From Holophagales bacterium (lineage in GTDB: Bacteria > Acidobacteriota > Thermoanaerobaculia > Multivoradales > Multivoraceae), in the NCBI GenBank assembly GCA_009843505.1, contig VYDI01000034.1, positions 682,001 to 746,000 of the forward strand: a stretch of 64,000 nt of DNA, given 5' to 3'. The stretch's first letter is position 1. Every line of letters begins with the position of its first letter. Position numbers and translations under genes: made by a program. This document shows positions 35,016 to 43,994 of this stretch, one piece after another. A model generated the notes under the pieces. That model was not told where the DNA came from and did not search any database. It saw nothing but the letters and a program-made list of their open reading frames with translations.

Positions 35016-37432
35016 TGATGGCTAGACCGGTTACACGACTCTTCCCGACGCTGGGCCTGCTGGCTCTCGCGAGCACGGTCTCCGTTCCGGCTGCGGCTCA
35101 GACGACCGCCGCCGAGGAAGCCGAGCCCGCATCCGGGAGCTACTCGGAGGAGATCACCGTCACCGCACGCAAGCGCGAGGAGAACCTCCAGCAGGTTCCC
35201 TTCTCCGTCGTGGCGCCCAGCGAGGAAGTCCTGCGGAGCCGCGGCGCCGGCAACCTCGAGGAGATCGCGGCCAACGTCGCCGGCTTCACCGTGCAGAACC
35301 TCGGCCCCGGCCAGAGTCAGGTCGCGATGCGCGGCGTCGCCGCCGGACAGATCGTCCGCGACCAACCCGGCGTCAAGGAGCAGGTCGGCATCTACGTCGA
35401 CGAGTCCGTCATCTCCCTGTCCCTGTTCACTCCGGACATCGACCTGTTCGACATGTCCCGCGTCGAGGTGCTGCGCGGACCGCAGGGCACGCTCTTCGGG
35501 TCGGGCTCGCTCGCCGGTACGGTCCGCTACATCACGAACCAGCCGGAGCTCGGCGTTTCGGACGGCTTCGGGGAGCTCTCCATCTCCTCGGTCGGTGACG
35601 GCGGCAGGGGCGGCCATGCAAAGGTCGCCGTCAACGTTCCGGTGGGCGACACCTCCGCGATGCGGGTCACCGCCTACCACACGACCTTCGGCGGCTTCAT
35701 GGACGCGGTCCAGCCCGACCTGAGCGTGAACGAGGACGTGAACTCCGGCGAGCGCACCGGCGCGCGCTGGGCGCTGCGCCTCGAGCCGTCGGAGAACGTG
35801 ACGGTGACGCCGCGCCTCCTCTACCAGGAAGTCGAAATGGACGGCTGGAACCGGATCGACGACTTCAACATCCTTGCCAACCCGTACACGACGACCCGGC
35901 CCGCGGTGGAGCTCGGCGAGCGCCAGCTCTTCACCCAGTTCGAGGAGCCCTACACCGACGAGTTCCTGCTCGCCGACCTCAAGGTCGTGGTCGATCTCCC
36001 CGATGGCTACTACTTCACCTCCATCACGTCGGCCACCAACCGCGACGTGCTCGTCGTGCGCGACTCGACAGCTCTCTACGCCAGCGTCGCCGGCGCCACG
36101 ATCGGCCTTCCCGAAGCGGTCTACACCCTGGACGCTCCCCTCATCGACGCGACGACCGCCACGGGCCTCACTCAGGAGTTCCGGCTGGCGAGCGGCGACG
36201 AGTACACCCACTGGGTGCTCGGCCTCTTCCACGGCACCAGCGAACGGGACTACGGCCAGAGCCTGCCGGTCACCGGCTTCCAGGCGATGACCGGCATTCC
36301 CACCGCGGGCGCTTTCGGCGCCGCCGTCGACGAGCTGTTCTACTCCGACCTGAACTACGAGTTCGACCAGACGGCGGCCTTCTTCGAGATCACCTGGACC
36401 GCCGGCGAACGGCTCGACCTGACCGCGGGAGCACGCTGGTACGACTACGAGGAGACGCGCAGCCAGGTCTTCGACGGGCTGTTCGCGGATCCGGGGCCGA
36501 CGGAGGGCGAAACCAGCGCCGACGGCGTGGCGCCCCGCTTCATCGCCAGTTTCGAAGCGACCGAGAACACGCAACTCAACGCCCAGGTCTCCAAGGGCTT
36601 CCGTCTCGGTGGCATCAACGACCCGCTGAACGTGCCCGTCTGCACCCCGGAAGACCTCGCGACCTTCAGCGGCCGCGACGCCTGGGAGGACGAGGAACTC
36701 TGGAACGTCGAGATCGGGTCGAAGTCCACGATCATGGGCGGCCGCGGCACCTTCAACGTCGCGGCGTTCACGATGGACATCTCGAACCTGCAGACGACCG
36801 TCACCGCCGGCTCCTGCTCGTCCCGGCTCGTCTTCAACGTGCCGAACGCCCGCAGCACGGGCCTGGAGCTCGAGCTGACGGCTCAGCCCTCGGCCGTCTT
36901 CGACTTCGCGATCTCGGCCAGCTACGCGGACTCCGAACTCGGGTCGACCCTGACCTCGACCGCGGCCGACGGGACGACCAGCGTGGTCTCCGGTATCGAG
37001 AAGGGCAACCGGCTGCCGACCGTGCCCCGGTTCCAGGCCGCGGTGGCCGCGACCTGGCGCTGGGAGGCGGGCGACTGGGCCGGCTACCTCTCCTCCGCGT
37101 TCCAGCACGTCGGTTCCCGCTTCACCCAGATCGGCGATCACGCTCCGGGGTTCGGCACGGTCGACCTGCTGGCTCTCTCCGCGACGAACCCGGTCGGCGG
37201 ACCGCTTACTCAAACCACGTTTCGCTTCGACCCCGAGATGCCGGCCTACGACCTCCTGAACCTGCGCCTCGGCTTCCTGAACGAGCGCTGGGACATAGCG
37301 CTCTTCGTCAACAACGCCCTCGATGAGCGGGCCCTGCTGGCTCTCGACCAGGAACGCGGCACGCGCGCCCGCGTCGGCTACCTGACGAACCAGCCGCGAA
37401 CGATCGGGGTGACCAGCCGGATCAGCTTCTAG
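35015..37432 (+). CDS. TonB-dependent receptor
   Basis: 805 residues from an ATG that overlaps the rhodanese stop (TGATG). Signal peptide to about residue 28. The plug opens with SEEITVTARKREENLQQVPFS and carries FTVQNLGPGQSQVAMRGV, VDESVISLSLFTPDIDLFD and VEVLRGPQGTLFGSGSLAGT. The barrel ends GVTSRISF with the terminal Phe needed for insertion. This plug type is common in iron-siderophore and sterol-like receptors of marine bacteria. Substrate unknown. Coupling to a rhodanese lipoprotein is unusual and could point to a sulfur- or metal-linked ligand. Confidence 0.92.
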   Translation: MMARPVTRLFPTLGLLALASTVSVPAAAQTTAAEEAEPASGSYSEEITVTARKREENLQQVPFSVVAPSEEVLRSRGAGNLEEIAANVAGFTVQNLGPGQSQVAMRGVAAGQIVRDQPGVKEQVGIYVDESVISLSLFTPDIDLFDMSRVEVLRGPQGTLFGSGSLAGTVRYITNQPELGVSDGFGELSISSVGDGGRGGHAKVAVNVPVGDTSAMRVTAYHTTFGGFMDAVQPDLSVNEDVNSGERTGARWALRLEPSENVTVTPRLLYQEVEMDGWNRIDDFNILANPYTTTRPAVELGERQLFTQFEEPYTDEFLLADLKVVVDLPDGYYFTSITSATNRDVLVVRDSTALYASVAGATIGLPEAVYTLDAPLIDATTATGLTQEFRLASGDEYTHWVLGLFHGTSERDYGQSLPVTGFQAMTGIPTAGAFGAAVDELFYSDLNYEFDQTAAFFEITWTAGERLDLTAGARWYDYEETRSQVFDGLFADPGPTEGETSADGVAPRFIASFEATENTQLNAQVSKGFRLGGINDPLNVPVCTPEDLATFSGRDAWEDEELWNVEIGSKSTIMGGRGTFNVAAFTMDISNLQTTVTAGSCSSRLVFNVPNARSTGLELELTAQPSAVFDFAISASYADSELGSTLTSTAADGTTSVVSGIEKGNRLPTVPRFQAAVAATWRWEAGDWAGYLSSAFQHVGSRFTQIGDHAPGFGTVDLLALSATNPVGGPLTQTTFRFDPEMPAYDLLNLRLGFLNERWDIALFVNNALDERALLALDQERGTRARVGYLTNQPRTIGVTSRISF

Positions 37433-37466
37433 CTAGACCCGCGACGGGTCAGCCGCTCCGGGCGCG

Positions 37467-38336
37467 TCAGTGCATGTCCGGCTGCGCGGTGCTGGTGAGC
37501 ATCCCCGTGGCCGCGAGCACGACCAGCGCGAAGGCGACTTCGAGGGCCACCGTCAGCGGCACCGGTTCCGTGTGCGCATCGGGGCGGAAGTTCATCCGGA
37601 GGTGGTTCACGGCGCCCAGGAACAGGACGCACACGCTCCCGGCCATCTTGGCTAGCAGGATCCGGCCGTACGGCTCGGTCCAGAGGGTGTCCCAGGCCGG
37701 CAGGTAGAGAACTGCCAGCACGACCCCGCTCAGGACGAGGAGCGTCGCTGCGGCCAATGCCAGCGGCCAGAAGGCGCCGAGCCAGAACCGGCGCATCGAC
37801 GCCGCTTCCGCCACCGACGTCCCGGGCACCATCAGCGGAAGAACGAGGATGACGATCAACGTGCCGATCCAGAAGCCCGCGCCCAGTACGTGGATGCTCT
37901 GGGCAGTCCACGCAAGCGGGTTGCCGAACGCATGGCCGGTCATCGGCAACGTCGCCGCCAGCCCGAGGGCTCCCGCCCCGGTGATCGTCAGGCCAAACGC
38001 GGGCACCCTGTAGCCCGCAAGGGCGCCAAGAGTCGCGACGGCCGCCGCCACGGCCTGCCATCGCCATCGTGCTCCCCAACGGCTCTCGAGCGCGACCGCC
38101 CGCAGGTTGTCGAGCGCGAACGCCTCCCCCACGCCCCAAACCTCGATCGACTGGAACACGGCGCGCAGCAGGAACGCCGCCAGCAGCAGCAGACAGGACA
38201 GCAGCGTGAGTCGGGCCAGTTCGACACCCAGGTCGCGAACCGCCAGGTCGCGTGGACCCATCGCCTCCAGCAGGCGCATGCCGGTCGCGCCGCAAACCAG
38301 GAGCAGCGGCAGATAGACGGCCCAACGGCCGGCCAT
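37467..38336 (-). CDS. copD: CopD-like copper resistance membrane protein
   Basis: 289 residues with about eight membrane helices. CopD features: GHAFGNPLAWTAQSIHVLGAGFWIGTLIVI (His residues in the central helices), VVLAVLYLPAWDTLWTEPYGRILLAKMAGSVCVLFLGAVNHLRM near the C-terminus. It is 34 nt downstream of the CopC gene. The pair is thought to take copper from periplasmic CopC and bring it into the cytoplasm for cuproenzymes. Both partners are together, which supports the call. Promoter region lies upstream of copC. Confidence 0.88.
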   Translation of the reverse strand: MAGRWAVYLPLLLVCGATGMRLLEAMGPRDLAVRDLGVELARLTLLSCLLLLAAFLLRAVFQSIEVWGVGEAFALDNLRAVALESRWGARWRWQAVAAAVATLGALAGYRVPAFGLTITGAGALGLAATLPMTGHAFGNPLAWTAQSIHVLGAGFWIGTLIVILVLPLMVPGTSVAEAASMRRFWLGAFWPLALAAATLLVLSGVVLAVLYLPAWDTLWTEPYGRILLAKMAGSVCVLFLGAVNHLRMNFRPDAHTEPVPLTVALEVAFALVVLAATGMLTSTAQPDMH

Positions 38337-38370
38337 CTCCCAGCTCAGTGCCGAACCCGCGTCCAGCGTC

Positions 38371-38754
38371 TCAGCGACCGCCGCGGTCGATCGTGAAGGT
38401 CCATTCGCCGGTCAGGACGTGACCGTCGTCGCCCGCGGTCTGCCACTTGGCGGTGTACGAACCGTCCGGCATCCGCCCCGAAACCCTGGCCATCAGGTCC
38501 TTCTCACCCATCGTGTGAAGGCCCTCGACGCTCAGCGGACCGGTCGGGCCGGTCAGTTCCAGCTTGCTCAGAGGCAGGTCCGGTTCCTGGTTGAACCAGA
38601 CCCTCAGGGTACGCACCGGACCGCCCAGCGTCGCACCGTCCTCGGGACTCGTGTTCGACACCTTGAGATGGGGAGGCGCGGCGGCTGCAAGCACCAGGAG
38701 CAGGGCAACGGCGCCGAACGCCACGACAATCCGAAGTCTGTGTTGGTCCTTCAT
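38371..38754 (-). CDS. copC: CopC-domain periplasmic copper-binding protein
   Basis: 127 residues. Signal peptide to about residue 25. The Ig-like CopC domain begins PPHLKVSNTSPEDGATL, in place of HA.L..S.P..G, and closes with DDGHVLTGEWTFTI, whose Asp-His is part of the Cu(II) site. The N-terminal His is two residues into the mature protein, after PP, rather than at position 1, which could weaken Cu(II) chelation by the amino terminus. It is upstream of copD and divergent from the first Nramp-like transporter. Confidence 0.88.
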   Translation of the reverse strand: MKDQHRLRIVVAFGAVALLLVLAAAAPPHLKVSNTSPEDGATLGGPVRTLRVWFNQEPDLPLSKLELTGPTGPLSVEGLHTMGEKDLMARVSGRMPDGSYTAKWQTAGDDGHVLTGEWTFTIDRGGR

Positions 38755-38892
38755 CGTCGGTCCTTCTCCCGGATAGGTCTCCGTGTCCGTGCCGGCGTGC
38801 GACAGACATCGAGCGTACCAGCCTGTTCCGGGTCAGCCCCTGACCGAGTCAGTAGCGCTGCGCTCCGGTGTAGAGTCCCGCCTTCATCCCCA

Positions 38893-40272
38893 ATGAGTGA
38901 CTCCCCTTCTCCGCGGAGCGATCCCTACACCGTCCGCGAAGGTGGCGCGGTCGAGCCGCCGCCCAACTGGCGCGCCCGCCTCCGCTATCTCGGTCCAAGC
39001 GTCGTCATCTCGGGCTCCATCGTCGGCTCGGGCGAGATCATCCTCACTTCCGGCCTGGGCGCCGCCGCCGGTTTCGTCATGCTGTGGTGGGTGCTTCTCT
39101 CGTGCTGGATCAAGTCGCTGATCCAGGCCGAGCTGGGCCGCTACATCCTGGTCTCGGGCGACACCTACGTCCGCGCGATGAACCGACTGCCGGGCAAGAT
39201 CCCCCTCGGCCGGGGGCTCATCAGCTTGCCCGTCCTCATCGCCCTGATCGCCATCATCCCCGGGATCATGGGACTGGGCGGGATCATCGGCGGCGCAGGC
39301 CAGGCCCTCACGCTGCTCTACCCGACCCTTCACTCGACGTGGGCCGCCGGCCTGATCGCCGTGGTCGTCATCGGGCTGTTGATCACGGGTTCCTACAAGA
39401 TCCTGGAGAACGTGATGCTGGCCCTGGTGATGACCTTCACCGCGGCCACCCTGGTGTGCGCCTTCCTGATGCAGAACACGCAGTACGCGGTCACCCGGGC
39501 CGACCTGCTATCGGGAATGACGTTCAGTTTCCCGCCCGAGTACCTGGTGGCGGCGATCGCGGTCTACGGCTACACGGGCGTCAACGCCTCGGAGACTTCG
39601 GCCTACCAGTACTGGTGCGTCGAGAAGGGATACCCGAACTTCATCGGCAGAAGCGACGCGCCGGGCTGGGAGGCCCGGGCCCGCGGCTGGATCAAGGTGC
39701 TCCAGGCCGACGTCTGGGTCACGCTGATCATCCTGACCTGCGCGACCCTGCCGTTCTACATCCTGGGCGCCGGCGTCCTGCGCGCCCGCGGCAGCGTCCC
39801 CGACGGTCTCGAGACGCTTTCCGTGCTGTCCGAGATGTTTACGGAGACGCTCGGCGCGTGGTCCGTCTGGCTGTTCGGCATCGGGGCCTTCTGCATCCTG
39901 TTCTCGACGATGCTCTCTTCGGTGGCCGGCGCGGCCCGCTACATACCGGACTACATCATGGAGCTCGGCTACCTGAACCGGCAGAACCTGGTCGCCCGCA
40001 GGTCCTGGATTCGCGGCTACTGCGCGACCATTCCCGTCGTCTCCTTCGTCATCTACCTGTCGATCCAGAATCCGCGGCTGCTGGTCACGATCGGCGCCCT
40101 GACGCTCGCCATGCTGCTGCCGATCCAGAGCGGCGCGGTGCTCTGGTTCCAGAAGAACCGGATGGATCCCCGAATCCGTCCCGGCAGGTGGATCCGGGGC
40201 GGGATCTGGGCCATCTTCCTGGTCGAGCTGGTCATGACCTGGTTCGTCATCCGCTACGTGGTCTTCGGCTGA
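38893..40272 (+). CDS. Nramp-superfamily transporter, GSGE variant (first of tandem pair)
   Basis: 459 residues from the ATG at 38893; the upstream open frame is antisense to CopC. About 11 membrane helices in the LeuT-like Nramp fold. Helix 1 reads GPSVVISGSIVGSGEII: nine residues separate GP from GSGE exactly as GP and DPGN are separated in canonical Nramp, so the metal-binding Asp and Asn are Gly45 and Glu48. No MPH motif is seen in helix 6 (VYGYTGVNASETSAYQYW). A metal role is therefore uncertain. A -10-like TAGAGT at 38871-38876 precedes it. Paralogue follows 49 nt downstream. Confidence 0.83.
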   Translation: MSDSPSPRSDPYTVREGGAVEPPPNWRARLRYLGPSVVISGSIVGSGEIILTSGLGAAAGFVMLWWVLLSCWIKSLIQAELGRYILVSGDTYVRAMNRLPGKIPLGRGLISLPVLIALIAIIPGIMGLGGIIGGAGQALTLLYPTLHSTWAAGLIAVVVIGLLITGSYKILENVMLALVMTFTAATLVCAFLMQNTQYAVTRADLLSGMTFSFPPEYLVAAIAVYGYTGVNASETSAYQYWCVEKGYPNFIGRSDAPGWEARARGWIKVLQADVWVTLIILTCATLPFYILGAGVLRARGSVPDGLETLSVLSEMFTETLGAWSVWLFGIGAFCILFSTMLSSVAGAARYIPDYIMELGYLNRQNLVARRSWIRGYCATIPVVSFVIYLSIQNPRLLVTIGALTLAMLLPIQSGAVLWFQKNRMDPRIRPGRWIRGGIWAIFLVELVMTWFVIRYVVFG

Positions 40273-40321
40273 GGGGCAACGACGTCGGGCGCGACGCACG
40301 GCCGCGATCGCACTAAGTCCA

Positions 40322-41719
40322 ATGTCTTCAGGAACTTACGTCGAACAGGGGAGGGATCCATACACCGTCCGCGTGGGCGGCGCCGCCCCGCCGCCCACGA
40401 GCTGGCGGACGCGGCTTCGCTATCTCGGGCCGAGCATAGTCATCTCCGGTGCGATCGTCGGTTCGGGCGAGATCATTCTCACCTCGGCTCTGGGCGCCGC
40501 GGCTGGCTTCGTCCTGCTCTGGTGGGTACTCCTCTCCTGCTGGATCAAGTCCCTGATCCAGGCGGAGCTCGCCCGCTACACGCTGGTTTCGGGCGACACC
40601 TACGTGAGGGCGATGAACCGCCTCCCCTTCCGGATCCGGATCGGCCGCGGCCACGTCAGCTTCGCCGTAGCGATCACGTTGATTGCCCTGGTTCCCGGAC
40701 TGCTGGGAATGGGGGGCATCATCGGCGGCGCCGGTCAGGCTCTGACCCTGCTGGTCCCGGAAGTGCCGTCGACGCTGGCCGCCGGACTGCTGGCCCTGAT
40801 CACCATCGCCGTCCTGACCACGGGCTCCTACCGGATCCTGGAGAAGGTGATGCTGGCGCTGGTCATCATCTTCACCGGCGCCACGCTCGTGTGCGCGATC
40901 CTGATGCAGGGCACGGAGTTCGCCGTCACGCGAGCCGAGCTCGCGTCGGGCTTCACGTTCAGCTTTCCGCCCGAGTTCATCGTCGCCGCCATGGCCGTCT
41001 ACGGCTACTCGGGCGTCAACTCCGCGGAGACCTCCGCCTACCAGTACTGGTGCGTCGAGAAGGGCTACCCGAACTTCATCGGCCGCAGCGATGCACCTGG
41101 CTGGGAGACGCGCGCCCGGGGCTGGATCAAGGTCATGCAGACGGATGTCTGGGTCACGCTGGTCCTGCTGACCTGCGCGACGGTGCCCTTCTACATGCTC
41201 GGCGCCGGCGTGCTGAAGAAGCTCGGCAAGGAGCCCGACGGCCTGGAGACGATCTCCATGCTCTCCGAGATGTTCACCCAGACCCTGGGCCCCTGGTCGC
41301 TGTGGCTCTTCGGCGTCGGCGCCTTCTGCATCCTGTTCTCGACGATGATCTCGTTCATCGCCGGCGAAGCACGCTACATCCCCGACTACATCATGGAGCT
41401 GGGCTACCTGAAGCGGCGGAACCTAGCCGCTCGCAGATTCTGGATCCGCGGCTACTGCACCGTCGTCCCGATCTTCTGCTTCATCGTCTACATTTGGATC
41501 CAGAACCCGCGACTGCTGATCACGATCAGCTCCCTGGTCGCCGGCATGCTGCTGCCGATTCAGAGCGGCGCCGTGCTCTGGCTGCAGAAGAAGCAGATGG
41601 ATCCCCGCATCCGCCCTGGCCGGGGGATCCGGGCCGGGATCTGGGCCATCTTCCTGGTCGAGCTGGCCCTGGTCGGATTCGTCATCCGCTACGTAGTCCT
41701 CGAGCCATTTCTCAACTGA
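40322..41719 (+). CDS. Nramp-superfamily transporter, GSGE variant (second of tandem pair)
   Basis: 465 residues. It is highly similar to the preceding transporter throughout: both have SDAPGWE.RARGWIKV, IPDYIMELGYL.R.NL.AR, and MLLPIQSGAVLW. Helix 1 is GPSIVISGAIVGSGEII with Gly47 and Glu50 at the Nramp Asp and Asn positions. A recent tandem duplication is likely because conserved stretches continue over the full length. The downstream gene is a beta-propeller lipoprotein 29 nt away. Substrate unknown. Confidence 0.83.
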   Translation: MSSGTYVEQGRDPYTVRVGGAAPPPTSWRTRLRYLGPSIVISGAIVGSGEIILTSALGAAAGFVLLWWVLLSCWIKSLIQAELARYTLVSGDTYVRAMNRLPFRIRIGRGHVSFAVAITLIALVPGLLGMGGIIGGAGQALTLLVPEVPSTLAAGLLALITIAVLTTGSYRILEKVMLALVIIFTGATLVCAILMQGTEFAVTRAELASGFTFSFPPEFIVAAMAVYGYSGVNSAETSAYQYWCVEKGYPNFIGRSDAPGWETRARGWIKVMQTDVWVTLVLLTCATVPFYMLGAGVLKKLGKEPDGLETISMLSEMFTQTLGPWSLWLFGVGAFCILFSTMISFIAGEARYIPDYIMELGYLKRRNLAARRFWIRGYCTVVPIFCFIVYIWIQNPRLLITISSLVAGMLLPIQSGAVLWLQKKQMDPRIRPGRGIRAGIWAIFLVELALVGFVIRYVVLEPFLN

Positions 41720-41748
41720 GGAGCCATCCCTCAATCTAGGAGCCAACG

Positions 41749-43395
41749 ATGTTTCTACGACTGTCCTGCACCGCCGCGTGTCTTGGCGCCCTGACCCTGT
41801 TGGCCGGATGCGCTTCTCCGGACGCCGACGTGGTCGAAGCGGACGCCGAAAGCGTCCGAACGATCGGTGAAAGCGCCAGCTTCCGCGGCATCAACGGCAT
41901 CATGTTCGGGCCCGACGGCGCTCTGTATCTGACCTCGGTGGTGACGCCCGCGGTGGCGCGGATCGACCCGGAGAGCGGCGAGATCCTCGACAACTGGGGG
42001 CTGGACGACGGAGCACAGTCGCCCGACGACCTTGCCTTCGGCCCGGACGGTTCGGTCTACTGGACCGACATCAGCAACGGCGACGTGACGATGCGGACGC
42101 CCACCGGTGAGACCCGCGTGGTCGCTTCGCCGGGGGTCGGCGTCAACCCGATCACCTTCTCGGACGACGGCCGGCTGTTCGTCTCCCAGTGCTTCATGGA
42201 CACGAACCTGTTCGAGCTCGACCCGGCGGGCGAGCGTGAGCCGCGGCTGATCCGCGACGATCTCGGGCCGGGCTGCGGCCTGAACGGCATGGACTGGGGT
42301 TCCGCCGACGGCAGGCTCTACGGCCCGCGCTGGTTCCGCGGCGAGGTCGTTCGCGTCGACGTCGACAGCGGCGAGCTGGAGACGGTCGCGAGCGGCTTCG
42401 AGGTGCCGGCCGCGGTCAAGTTCAACAGCGAAGGCGTCCTCCACGTCCTCGACTCGCTCCGGGGCGAGGTCGTACGCGTCGGCGAGGACGGCGGCAAGGA
42501 GGTCGTCGCCCGCGTCCAGCCCGGACTCGACAACTTCGCCTTCGACGCGGACGACCGCCTCTTCATCTCGAGCTTCGCCGACGGCTTCATCGTCGAGGCC
42601 CTGTCGCCTGACGAGAACCGCATGGTGCTCGCGGGCGGACTCAACATGCCCGGGGGCGTTGCGCTCATCGGCAGCGGCGACGCGGTCCGGCTCGTGGTCG
42701 CCGACTTCTTCGCCCTGCGCCAGCTCGATCCGTCAACCGGCGACGAACTCGGCGTCGTGCGCGACGTGATCGGCTTCTCGGACATCGGCACATCGATGTC
42801 GGTCCATGCCACGGACGACGGCCAGCTCATCCTCTCGAGCTGGTTCGACAACGCCGTGCGGCTCTGGGATCCGGCCGCCGACGCGCTGGTCCAGATCTTC
42901 GGCGAACTGGCCGCCCCGATCGACGCGATCCGGTTCGAGGGCGACATCGTCGCCAGTCAGTGGGCCGCCGGCAACGTGATCGCCTTCTCTCCCGGGAATC
43001 CCGAGGAGAAACGGGTCCTGGCCGAGGGCCTCTCGGGACCGGCCGGCCTGACCACGGCCGACGGTGCCCTTTACGTAGCCGACAACCTCGCGGGCACCGT
43101 GCTGCGCATCGGCGACGACGGTGTCGAGACGGTCGCCGAAGGCCTCGACCAGCCGGAAGGTCTCGCCGCCGCGAACGGTTCGATCTACGTCGTCGAGGCC
43201 GGCGCCGGCCGGGTGGTCGCGATCGACCCTGCGAGCGGCGAGTCGACGACAGTCGCCGACGACCTCGAACTGCATGTGCCGGCCAGCGGCGCCTTCCCGA
43301 ACACGATGCTGTTCAACGGCATCGCCACGGACGGCGAGACCGCCTGGGTCGCCGGCGACGCGGCGAACACCGTCTACGTCATCGACCTGGAGTAG
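41749..43395 (+). CDS. SMP-30/NHL-type beta-propeller lipoprotein
   Basis: 548 residues, TAGGAG about 6 nt before the ATG. Lipobox TLLAGC near residue 21. The rest is a propeller with repeats of the form 'GPDGALYLTSVVTPAVARIDPESG', 'VRVGEDGGKEVVARV', 'LYVADNLAGTVLRI' and 'IYVVEAGAGRVVAIDP', matching SMP-30/gluconolactonase or NHL-like folds. Such proteins hydrolyse lactones or bind ligands; no calcium-site residues can be fixed by eye. It ends the Nramp operon and is followed by repeat copy C. Confidence 0.8.
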   Translation: MFLRLSCTAACLGALTLLAGCASPDADVVEADAESVRTIGESASFRGINGIMFGPDGALYLTSVVTPAVARIDPESGEILDNWGLDDGAQSPDDLAFGPDGSVYWTDISNGDVTMRTPTGETRVVASPGVGVNPITFSDDGRLFVSQCFMDTNLFELDPAGEREPRLIRDDLGPGCGLNGMDWGSADGRLYGPRWFRGEVVRVDVDSGELETVASGFEVPAAVKFNSEGVLHVLDSLRGEVVRVGEDGGKEVVARVQPGLDNFAFDADDRLFISSFADGFIVEALSPDENRMVLAGGLNMPGGVALIGSGDAVRLVVADFFALRQLDPSTGDELGVVRDVIGFSDIGTSMSVHATDDGQLILSSWFDNAVRLWDPAADALVQIFGELAAPIDAIRFEGDIVASQWAAGNVIAFSPGNPEEKRVLAEGLSGPAGLTTADGALYVADNLAGTVLRIGDDGVETVAEGLDQPEGLAAANGSIYVVEAGAGRVVAIDPASGESTTVADDLELHVPASGAFPNTMLFNGIATDGETAWVAGDAANTVYVIDLE

Positions 43396-43411
43396 GAGTC
43401 CGCGCGGCGGG

Positions 43412-43468
43412 ACTGGGTGCGCCGGCGTCCCCGCCGGCAACAAGCGCGTGCCGCGAAGCGGCGAGCGC
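43412..43468 (+). repeat. REP-like hairpin repeat, copy C, with second hairpin
   Basis: Positions 43412-43439 are identical to copy B (head ACTGGGTGC, hairpin GCCGGCG-TCCC-CGCCGGC, A). A second structure at 43444-43468 pairs GCGC with GCGC and CCGC with GCGG around GAA. CCTCCG follows, as after copy B. It lies between two convergent genes. Confidence 0.78.
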
Positions 43469-43484
43469 GACCCTCCGGTCTGAA

Positions 43485-43994
43485 TCAGTCCCCCAACCCG
43501 TGGTCACCGTACGTCGTGGCGGCCCCCGTCCCGCCGGGACCCAGACGGCCGCCCTCGCCGAAGTGCCCCTTGCCCGGCACGTGGTTCACTTCGACGCGGA
43601 TGCCGTCGGGGTCCTCGACCAGGATCGAGTAGTAGCCGGACGCGAACCGGTCGCCCTCCTCCGGACCGTGAACGACCTTCGCGTCCAGTTCGGCTTCGAT
43701 GAAGCGGTAGATCGCGTCGACATCGGCGCGGCTGCGGGCCCGGAAGCAGAGGTGGTGGAGCCCGGGACGGTCCTGGTCGAACGGCCGGTCCCGCTTGTCC
43801 GCCGGCGCGGCGCGGACCAGGATGCCGGTCCGGCTGCCGATGCAGTACAGCACGTCCTCGCCCCGGATCAGGGTCTTCATCTCCAGGAAGTTGCACAGCC
43901 GTTCCCAGAACGGCAAGCACCGTTCCGGGTCCCGGACGGTCAACTGGATGTGCGCGATCCCGTTGACGCCTACGGTCTGGCCGGCGCTACTCAC
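43485..43994 (-). CDS. VOC family (glyoxalase-like) protein
   Basis: 169 residues from a GTG that overlaps the stop of the preceding gene (GTGA). VOC beta-alpha-beta units: IAHIQLTVRDPERCLPFWERL at the start, HHLCFRARSRADVDAIYRFI in the second half and YYSILVEDPDGIRVEVNHVPG near the end. His16 of AHIQL, His of HHLCF and Glu of VEVNH would ligate a divalent metal. Likely a dioxygenase, glyoxalase or epimerase on an unknown substrate. It is coupled to the cytochrome c/copper-monooxygenase-like gene. Confidence 0.85.
   Translation of the reverse strand: MSSAGQTVGVNGIAHIQLTVRDPERCLPFWERLCNFLEMKTLIRGEDVLYCIGSRTGILVRAAPADKRDRPFDQDRPGLHHLCFRARSRADVDAIYRFIEAELDAKVVHGPEEGDRFASGYYSILVEDPDGIRVEVNHVPGKGHFGEGGRLGPGGTGAATTYGDHGLGD

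Noticed and set aside
36206..36225. ACTGGGTGC inside the second TonB receptor gene
   Set aside because: The head matches but no inverted repeat follows, and the codons fit the barrel sequence.
34961..37213. 750-codon minus-strand open frame
   Set aside because: Fully antisense to the TonB receptor, whose plug and terminal Phe are clear; long antisense frames are expected at this GC content.
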